DNA of 33,781 nt from Chara braunii (Eukaryota; Streptophyta; Charophyceae; Charales; Characeae), in assembly GCA_003427395.1 (NCBI GenBank), contig BFEA01000738.1, positions 141,561-175,341 of the forward strand, written 5' to 3'. How positions within the stretch are numbered: position 1 is the stretch's first letter; each line of letters begins with the position of its first letter. The translations under genes and the position numbers were made by a program. The notes under the pieces are model-generated. The model had not been told where the DNA came from and searched no databases. It saw nothing but the letters and a program-made list of their open reading frames with translations. Positions 19,441 to 26,175 of this stretch are shown one piece after another.

Positions 19441-19770
19441 AATCTGTGGCCCGAAGAGAGAGACAGTTGGAGAAAAATCTCAAGTGCATACATTTATGAA
19501 TCAATTCTTGAGAAAGAGGAAGAAGATGAACCAAACGATTGGTATGCCAGGGTTAATACAGCGGCAATGGCTGCTCATGAGATTGGGGCAAGTTCAGGTT
19601 CAAAGGAAGAAGAGGAGAGTGAAAAGAAGGAAGAAGAGATATTTTTCTTCTTTGAGGAATATGATGAGAACTATCAAGAGATTGGCAGAAAGATGAAAAA
19701 GGAACAACTAAAAGAATATTACTGTAAAGATTCAAGGAATAAATTCAGACTAAAAAAATGACATCTCTTT

Positions 19771-20958
19771 GTGGATGGTAAGGGAGACCTACCTCCGCTA
19801 AGAGTGGTCTGTGGTAAGGAGAGACAGTTAGAGATAATCGCTGCTCTACATGAGGGGGTTGCCGGTGGCCACAGGGCTGCTGAGGCTACCTACTCCAAGA
19901 CTATCAAGCTCTACTTCTGGCCTGGCATGAGAAACATGATTTTCAGATACTGTAAATTATGTGTCTTATGTCAGAAGAGGTCTACAACAAGGATGATTGA
20001 ACCCCTATTCCCTACAATCCTGGTAGAGCTAGGTAGTAGAGTTCATCTGGATCTCATCACTATGCCCCCAGGCAAGGGCGGGATGAGATATATACTAAAC
20101 ATGAGAGATAATTTCTCTAGATACGTTGAGGCAAAAACTCTGAAAAGGAGGACAACCGAGCAAGTGACTGATTGGATAGAGGAAGTCTATCTCAGGTATC
20201 CTTTTATCAGAGAATTTGTCTCACACAGAGGATCAGAATTCAGAAATGAGATTGTCAGAAGAATTACACTCAGATTGGGTTTCAGAATTCGGTATGTGAC
20301 TACTTACCATCCTCAAGCGAATGCACCTGTTGAAAGAGACCATAGAACTCTGAAAGATTCATTAGCCAAGTGGTATGAAGGGAAACTCATCAATTGGCCA
20401 AAAGTGTTAAGAGCTGCTGTATATGCCGATAATATTACTGTCAAGAGAACCACTGGGTATGCACCTTTTACTCTGTGGTACGACCGATATGCTACATTAC
20501 TGATTGAGAGTATTGTCAAGATACGGTCAAGTCAAGAAAGTGATAGAGATTATTCTATTTCAGAACTCCTTCAGATCAGAATGAGACAGATATCTGAAGT
20601 CGATCAGACAGTGATGGATGCAGCAGAGAGAATGACATCTAGCAGACTATCGGATCAAGAAAGATGGAACAAGAAAAGGTATAGAAGAAAAGAAAAATTG
20701 AAGATTGGGGATGTTGTTCTCCTGTTTGACAGTTCTCTTGACACACAATGGACTAAAAGATTAGAGCCTGGATGGTTTGGTCCTTATAGAATCACAGGAG
20801 AGGCAGAATGCAAGGTTTATGAGATCTCAGAAATGGACGGATCCAGAGTTCACGACATGGTGTCAGAGTCAAGACTTTGTAAGTTCATCTTCAGAGACCT
20901 TGACTTGATCCCTACAGTGACTCCGAAGAGAGGAAAGAGAAATCAACCATTCAAGTAA
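19771..20958 (+). CDS. int: E2 integrase, second catalytic Asp replaced by His
   Basis: Integrase inserts the element cDNA into the genome. This 395-codon stretch is uninterrupted and continues the pol frame, so its listed start (GTG) is only the edge after a TGA. The zinc-binding domain has His 27, His 34, Cys 64 and Cys 67. The rve core has Asp 94 (RVHLDLI), His 152 in FVSHRGSEF where the family has SDRG, and Glu 188 (APVERDHRTLK). The 35-residue spacing to Glu is the DD35E spacing, so His 152 (codon 20224-20226) sits exactly at the second catalytic site. A C-terminal GPY motif (WFGPYRI, near residue 338) follows a GDVVLL segment. No chromodomain is visible. Confidence 0.93.
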   Translation: MDGKGDLPPLRVVCGKERQLEIIAALHEGVAGGHRAAEATYSKTIKLYFWPGMRNMIFRYCKLCVLCQKRSTTRMIEPLFPTILVELGSRVHLDLITMPPGKGGMRYILNMRDNFSRYVEAKTLKRRTTEQVTDWIEEVYLRYPFIREFVSHRGSEFRNEIVRRITLRLGFRIRYVTTYHPQANAPVERDHRTLKDSLAKWYEGKLINWPKVLRAAVYADNITVKRTTGYAPFTLWYDRYATLLIESIVKIRSSQESDRDYSISELLQIRMRQISEVDQTVMDAAERMTSSRLSDQERWNKKRYRRKEKLKIGDVVLLFDSSLDTQWTKRLEPGWFGPYRITGEAECKVYEISEMDGSRVHDMVSESRLCKFIFRDLDLIPTVTPKRGKRNQPFK

Positions 20959-22430
20959 GAAAACAATCATAGAGGACTGAGGAAGAATACAGTAAGACAC
21001 TGGAAACAGTGAGGCTCAGTTATCAGCAGACAATGATCATTCTTGCATAGTCAATTCAGCATTTCAGTTTCAGTACTTCAGTTTCAGCATCTCAGTTTCA
21101 ATATTATAATTTCCAGCAAGTCATCTCATTATATATTTCAGCTAGCAACTAAGTTAATGAGACTATGTCTTTGATGCAGCGTTGTAGTCGTTCCATGAGT
21201 GTCAAATCTTGAGAGTGAGGAGTAACTGTGAGTACAACTCTGGGAGCATAGACACAGTATCAAGATCTAAGAAACTCATGGTTGTGGCACATCAAATGAT
21301 ATAAGCAGTACTATTCTTATCATAAAGAGAAAGTATGATGGGCATAAAGAAGTTCAGTTCTATCTGAATGAAAGTTATCAGCAGAAGAACTTCGTGTCTC
21401 TGACTAAGCTGTCCATCCAAGAAATTCGCACGAAGGCAGGCATAAAGAAGTTCAACTTTACTTGACTGAGGATGGTCAGTAGAGGGACTTCATGCTTTTT
21501 GGCTAAGGGTCTGTCTTCACTCAGATGAGGGAAGGGACCTCTCTGAGATCAGAGTTTCAGTATTTCCTTGAGACTGAAAAGACATCTCTTGAAAAAAAAA
21601 ATCCCAGTTGAGGGAAAGGACCTCTCTGGGGCTAGCACTAAGTCTTTGCTTGAGGCTGAAGGGAGGCCTCTTGCGAACCCTTAGTGTTGGTTAGCATGTT
21701 ATTGTTCAGTGCCTCTTGAGACTGACGGGAAGTCTCTTGAGAGATGTTTGTTCTGTTATGGGGCGAAGGCAGTCTGCTTGTGGGGTTATGATATGCTTGC
21801 CTGACTGTATGTGCCTGGGGTTTTCTTCTTTAAGCTAAGGATGCGTTGATTGTCGGGGCCAGCCAGAGCCGTACCGTAGTAGGTTGCAATCTGGTGGGGT
21901 CAGCAGGTCCCCGACGCGAGTGTCGAATTCCGTAGTCAGCTAAGGCTAAGATTCCAGGAGTCTGGCCTATGAGGCCGAAAGGGGTCAGCTGGAACCCTAC
22001 CGCAGTCAGAGGATGCAATCCAGTGAGGTTAGCGAGAGCCTGGAACTGTGGTTAGACCGGGTCCCACGTTCAAAAATCTGGGCGGGGCAGCCAGCGCCCT
22101 TGGTCAAAAACTGGTAGGTGAGCCAGTCCCCGACCGCAGTGGTCAAATCCGGATTCGGGACAGTCAGACTGACGGGACGTCAACTGTCATAGGGTGACCA
22201 GACCCGCTATAATCTGGGTGTCCTAGCGAGAGTGTCAAAGGGCTGTCATACTCGAGTGGTGGGTACGATTGGTTCTGACCTGGAGGCAGTTCAAAGGGGC
22301 TTTCAAGACAAATGGTCTGACTAGTCCTGGCCTGAGGCGGGCCGAATGAGGTATGTCAGACTGACGGGACGTCTGACATTCCTGGCCAGTGGTGGGCCGA
22401 AACCAAGGCAATCAATAAATCCCGGGTATG
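20959..22430 (+). other. Non-coding tail downstream of E2, rich in hairpins and short repeats
   Basis: No ORF here is protein-like. From 21040 to 21130 the motif TTTCAG recurs. A unit beginning GGCATAAAGAAGTTCA at 21341 recurs at 21439, 98 bp later. Both units can be closed by a long-range stem, GAAGTTC with GAACTTC (21349-21355, 21387-21393) and GAAGTTC with GGACTTC (21447-21453, 21485-21491). Two copies of an approximately 86-bp unit start at about 21521 and 21607 and share GAGGGAA-GGACCTCTCTG. From 21850 to 22320 GC-rich phrases such as GTCCCCGAC recur. This may be the 3' untranslated region and part of the 3' LTR. Confidence 0.5.
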
Positions 22431-22742
22431 AAGAAATGTTATGTATTAATTATTAATTACTATTTATTATTTTATTTATGGGTTTTTATTTTAATTTATT
22501 TATGCTTAACTGCTGGTTGTCAGAGAGTCTGTTTGTTGGGGCATGGTTGTTGTCTGTGGAACTCGCTGGTTTTGCAGGTACACAGATAATTGTCTGAAGT
22601 TCCCAGACCAGGAAAAAGAAAAAGGGTTTGGTATCCCCTCCCTTTTGTCTGAGAAGTTGGGGAGACGCCTCACTCAGACCAGAGAAAGAAAACAAGGGTT
22701 TGGTGTCCTCATCAGGTGATTGAGAGGCTGAGAAGACGTCTC
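21570..22742 (+). repeat. Hairpin repeats, family B (nine-base loop TGANRRGAC-like)
   Basis: Seven hairpins share a nine-base loop while their stems differ and stay paired. They are: GAGAC/ATCTC with loop TGAAAAGAC (21570-21588); GAGGC/GCCTC with TGAAGGGAG (21652-21670); GAGAC/GTCTC with TGACGGGAA (21718-21736); GACAGT-GAC/GTC-ACTGTC with TGACGGGAC (22159-22188); ATGTCAGAC/GTCTGACAT with TGACGGGAC (22353-22379); GAAGT/GCCTC with TGGGGAGAC, inside an outer GTCTGAG/CTCAGAC stem (22647-22679); and GAGGC/GTCTC with TGAGAAGAC (22724-22742). Conserved loop with changing stems suggests a folded RNA under selection. The family is not recognised. Confidence 0.7.
22414..22419 (+). promoter_or_regulatory. 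Candidate polyadenylation signal AATAAA
   Basis: A plus-strand AATAAA is followed by an AT-rich tract (22438-22505). It could end the E2 transcript. A six-base signal in AT-rich DNA can occur by chance. Confidence 0.3.
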
Positions 22743-22790
22743 ACTCAGACCAGAGAACAGAAAAGAGGGTTTAGTATGCCCTACTTCCAG
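22604..22790 (+). repeat. Three-copy 71-bp tandem repeat
   Basis: CAGACC(A)-GA-AA followed by AGGGTTT(G/A)GTAT or a close variant begins at 22604, 22675 and 22746, exactly 71 bp apart. The units contain two members of hairpin family B. The last unit is partial. Confidence 0.75.
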
Positions 22791-23057
22791 CATGGCAGAC
22801 AAAGCGAGTACCCTCGTTACTGGGGTCATCGTTGGCATAAATGTCTGATCAAGAGCTGAGGTAACCTCCATGTGAAAAGCCAGCGGTTGAACAAGTCAAA
22901 CATTCAGACAAAATCCTTTTTAAAATGTTATTTGCTGGCCGACAAGCGGTCTGGTTCACGAGGAACCTGCATCCCTGGCCTTAAGGAAGCCAAACTCTCA
23001 GGCCTAGGACGCTATGAAATGGACTGAATTGAGAACTTTATGGGTCAGAAATCAGAT
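22791..23057. other. Gene-free stretch
   Basis: Nothing recognisable is seen between the 71-bp repeat and the minus-strand ORF at 23058-23528. Confidence 0.4.
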
Positions 23058-23528
23058 TCAAAAGGCTAAGAAGAAGTCACGCTTATATAAAACGTAAAAG
23101 ACAACCATGAGCTCGAGTTGGAAGAGAAAGAGGAGAAAGAAAATGCTAAAAAGAACACAGTGACTGGGATGATGGAGTGATGAGACAGTACATGGAACAG
23201 AAGGGGGCGGAATGGGCACTATCGCCTTGCTTACGGCAGGGGTGGAAGGAGCTCTGGGGATATAAGGAGGAGAAGAGGCGTTAGGAGAACCATAGCGCGC
23301 GTCGAATTTCTTGCGAAGGAACTCTATCCTGTCTGGTGATGGAGTTCTCTCGTACCTCCTTCCTAATGGGTAACGAGGGTGTGGCCTTAAACGGCCATAG
23401 CCTCGCGGCTCCTCATCTTCCTCCTCCTCTGAACTATAATCGCGTCGAGCCCTAGCTGGCGGTTCTTCTTTAGCTTTTCCGCCTCTTCCTCCTCTTCCCC
23501 TACCCTGTCCGCGGCGTGCCTCAGGCAT
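23058..23528 (-). CDS. Possible minus-strand ORF, RG-rich and acidic, unrecognised
   Basis: The ORF starts at ATG (complement of 23526-23528). Its N-terminus is Arg/Gly-rich (GRGRGGRGGK), followed by a Ser/Glu/Asp patch and a Pro-rich part to about residue 115. This is disordered, nucleic-acid-binding-like composition. After PPPSVP the coding character is lost and the translation becomes hydrophobic and irregular. A GT at that point followed by a pyrimidine-rich tract ending TTCTTCTTAG suggests an exon end with an intron. A minus-strand TATA box lies about 480 bp upstream, with short GAAACCTAGCGC repeats between. It may be a gag-like start of another element, or compositional. Confidence 0.35.
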   Translation of the reverse strand: MPEARRGQGRGRGGRGGKAKEEPPARARRDYSSEEEEDEEPRGYGRLRPHPRYPLGRRYERTPSPDRIEFLRKKFDARYGSPNASSPPYIPRAPSTPAVSKAIVPIPPPSVPCTVSSLHHPSHCVLFSIFFLLFLFQLELMVVFYVLYKRDFFLAF

Positions 23529-23599
23529 GATGCACGTGAGGTGTCTAAAGGCTAGGACTGGGAAAAGTTGTGTGAGTGAAATCCGCGATGATAAGATGA

Positions 23600-24005
23600 A
23601 TCCTAAAAGCGAGAGTGAGAGATTATCAAAAGAAGTAAAAGAAAAACGATCGCTGACTACGGGAGATTGTGGTAAGTTACGGGAGAAAGAAGGTGAGCGC
23701 TAAAAGAAAAGTAAGTACAGGGAGAAAAAGCCTGGCAGAGAGAGAGAGAAACCTAGCGCAAAAGAGATGGCTAGCATAGGGAAAGAAACCTAGCGCTGAG
23801 GGAGATAGGTAGCGCGGAGAGTCAGGGCGAGCATTTGGGGGAGAGGCGAGTGCAGAGAAGAAAGGTGAGCGCAAAAGATGGAAGGTGTGCTCAGAGAAGT
23901 ATGGACGCAGTGAGGGAAGTGAAGAATTCGTTAACGCAAAAGTGATGGTGCGGGAATTGCTCCAAGCCGCAGAAGAAATGAGCGAGAGCAGATTGGGCTG
24001 CACTG
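23600..24005. other. Presumed 5' leader of the minus-strand ORF, with short repeats
   Basis: GAAACCTAGCGC occurs at 23748-23759 and 23785-23796, and a GGTAGCGCGG variant follows. The plus strand is purine-rich. No ORF is supported. Confidence 0.4.
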
Positions 24006-24014
24006 TTTTTTATA
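24006..24014 (-). promoter_or_regulatory. Candidate TATA box, minus strand
   Basis: The complement reads TATAAAAAA. Just upstream on the minus strand is a perfect 7-bp hairpin, ACCCAGC/GCTGGGT (24033-24039 with 24046-24052). It is oriented toward the RG-rich ORF at 23528. Confidence 0.4.
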
Positions 24015-24052
24015 CTGAAATTTTTCGTTCTGACCCAGCGGGGACGCTGGGT

Positions 24053-25490
24053 GGGGGTTTGGTATTATGTCGTAGGGCACGGTGTCCCGACCCTCCTGTG
24101 TACCAAGTCTCTGCATAGTGCCAGTCTCCTGCGCTGGTACCTGGATCATTTCTCAGCGTGGACAGATCCCGGTGGCGTAGCCCTCAGCAAAAGGGGTGCA
24201 CCACAGGACTTCCATTGGTCCACGCAGGCTCGGCGCCCTGCTGTACAGCTGAGCACAACCGGCCTGTGGCCGTGGTAGCCGCCGGGTTCGCCCTGGGACG
24301 TGAAAGTAGAGAGATAGGCGCTATCTTTTCTATTATGCACCAAGCACCCCTCTACAGGGTTATGGGTCACGTGCATGACGCTGACAGCAGTCAGAGAAAC
24401 AGAAGGCTAAAGCAAAAAGCAGCAAGAAAAAAAAAATGGAAAATGAAAACAAGGGTCTAACTTTAACGCAGTTGGGCTACTAGCTTCAGTTCAAGGAAAT
24501 CTGATGGCCTCTGACCCCCAGTTATCGTTGCGTCTCACTCTATTATTATNATTATTTACTTGTTGTTATCGTTATCCCTTTTTCCGCTTTCCTTGATTGG
24601 TCTGTTGCTTTGTAGGGAGACCAACAGGACCGGACTTTGAGTTCGGTTGGTGGTATTGTGGTCTAGGCAGGCCAACCTTTCGAATATCATCTGTACCGGG
24701 TCCGCGCACCTCAGGCTCTGCGCGGTAGGACCCCAGTAGCTGTGTTGTAGGGCAGATGCAGTGGGCCTGAAAAGGGGAAGTGTGAAAAAGAAGGAAAAGG
24801 GGGTAAGGATGAAAATCGGGTTTTGGGCTTGTGCGACAACTTGCAACGCTATTCAGGCGAAGCCTGCGGCGCGAAGGAAACTTGAAGCGCCATCTTTTCT
24901 TTCCGCATTGATTGTCGTTTATTGCTATTATTATTATTATTATTATTATCAGTATTAATTTTTACTATTTCCAGTTTTCCGCCTGTCGGCCTCTCATCTC
25001 ACGGAAAGGCCAACGGTTCGTATTTCGAACTGGGCGACTCATAGCCAAAGTAAGCCGATCCCACGTATACAGTTTGTGGGTGCGCTTCGATCTGACATCG
25101 CGCGGCAGGACCTCAAAAGGAGGGCGACCCGCGGCCGCATTGGTAGGAGGCCTATCACCCCCTTCATGGAGGGTCATAAGCCCCCTCCTTGCCATCGGAC
25201 ACGGGCACCCAACTGAGATAGACCGAGGTTGCACTAAAAAGGGGGAAAGTGCGATGATCGGTTCCTCGTTATGGGACCGTAGTGCCGAACCTGTTGTCAT
25301 ATTACAAGGGTCTGGAACTGTCAAGAGAGAGGCTAGTTCGTGATCGATCGATTGGGTTATAGTCACGAGTGTTTCTCTGGAAGCTATTCGGTTTTAATTT
25401 GCAAATCATTTTGAAAACTGTAAAAATTTCTGAAATACTGGTAAGTTGTGAAAAGGACTAATCTGAGTCCTTCGTTCAGAAAGCAGAGGA
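24053..25490. other. Gene-free stretch with ATT microsatellites and an N
   Basis: (ATT)n runs lie at about 24542-24557, interrupted by the N at 24550, and at 24926-24949. Several short ORFs exist on both strands with no domain. A 23-base motif at 24068-24090 resembles 878-900. Sequence at 24930-25400 has no recognised feature. Confidence 0.45.
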
Positions 25491-25496
25491 TAGGCC

Positions 25497-25504
25497 TATA
25501 AAAG
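25497..25504 (+). promoter_or_regulatory. Candidate TATA box, plus strand
   Basis: TATAAAAG sits in CCTATAAAAGGGAG, a good match to a eukaryotic core promoter. The ORF starting at ATG 25654 lies about 150 bp downstream. Two short upstream ATG ORFs lie between them. It could equally be the promoter of an LTR. Confidence 0.5.
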
Positions 25505-25653
25505 GGAGAGGGAGTTGAGATGTTGTCCATGACAAGTCGACTGGTGATATACAGTCTATACTGCGAGTTCTAGTGGGGAGTGGTCTGCTATAGGAGATCT
25601 ACGGTCTAGTGTTGTGCTCTCTATCAAAGCGGGGATGGCTATACTGAGTGGCA

Positions 25654-26175
25654 ATGGCGCTGCACTGCTATAGGCCTGGCTGTTGGCGGCAGACGGTGCG
25701 CTGGGTCCCAGTGTCGGGTGAAGGCCCTCTGATTACGACGGCCCTGAACTATGATGGGGGAGAAGTAGTCCGACTGAAGGTCTGCATAGAAGGGGGGAGG
25801 GAGGAGGAGATGAGAGGTGACCAGAGGCTGCAGGCTGCCATTTCCGAAGTGCGTGAGAGGGCGGAACGGAGGTGCAGGCGAGATGGGGTGACCGTGGGCT
25901 TGGGGGTGACGGTCATCTATCATGAGACCGAGTCATCAACTGGGACCGAGACAAGGGAGGAGCAACATAACGAGAGAGACTCAAGTGGGGAAAGCGAGAT
26001 GAGCGAGGCGGATCGAGAAACGGATCTCAGGTCCAGAAACAGGCCCGAAGAGATCCAAAAACACCACCGAGCCGTGGAGCCAGTGGAGAAGGGACCCGAG
26101 GCTAGCTCACGACAGCTGACGCCCAGAAGCCGCGGGACCGGAGGAAAACAGAGCAAAGGTAAGAAACGGGTGTGA
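25654..26175 (+). CDS. Unrecognised 173-aa ORF downstream of a TATA box
   Basis: I start at the ATG at 25654. Residues 23-75 look folded: alternating hydrophobics in EVVRLKVCIEGG, then a charged helix LQAAISEVRERAERR. The C-terminal half is highly charged and polar, ending in a Lys-rich tail (GKQSKGKKRV), which suggests disorder and nucleic-acid contact. Its context of a TATA box, short uORFs and no introns in sight resembles the leader ORF of a retroelement. The strand-then-helix layout recalls the small module of the E2 leader, but the diagnostic spacing is absent. No family is recognised. Confidence that it is translated is modest. Confidence 0.4.
   Translation: MALHCYRPGCWRQTVRWVPVSGEGPLITTALNYDGGEVVRLKVCIEGGREEEMRGDQRLQAAISEVRERAERRCRRDGVTVGLGVTVIYHETESSTGTETREEQHNERDSSGESEMSEADRETDLRSRNRPEEIQKHHRAVEPVEKGPEASSRQLTPRSRGTGGKQSKGKKRV

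Larger units (their letters stand above)
14670..22420 (+). mobile_element. Ty3/gypsy-type LTR retrotransposon E2, near-complete coding region
   Basis: The order is leader ORFs, gag with CCHC knuckle, aspartic protease, RT, RNase H, then integrase with a GPY motif. RT before integrase is the Ty3/gypsy arrangement. No LTR pair is detectable: the 5' side is replaced by E1 sequence at about 14665. The 3' limit given is provisional, set at an AATAAA (22414-22419) after the hairpin-rich non-coding tail. Several in-frame stops and a mutated integrase catalytic residue indicate an inactive copy. No chromodomain follows the integrase. Confidence 0.85.

Noticed and set aside
9639-20958. Reassigned TAG codon (alternative genetic code)
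   Set aside because: TAA and TGA also interrupt the same pol frames and frameshifts are present, so decay explains the stops.
25732-25875. Sixth copy of the leader module inside the 25654 ORF
   Set aside because: The strand-then-helix outline is similar but the fixed 13-residue spacing and the Gln/His and Tyr positions are absent.
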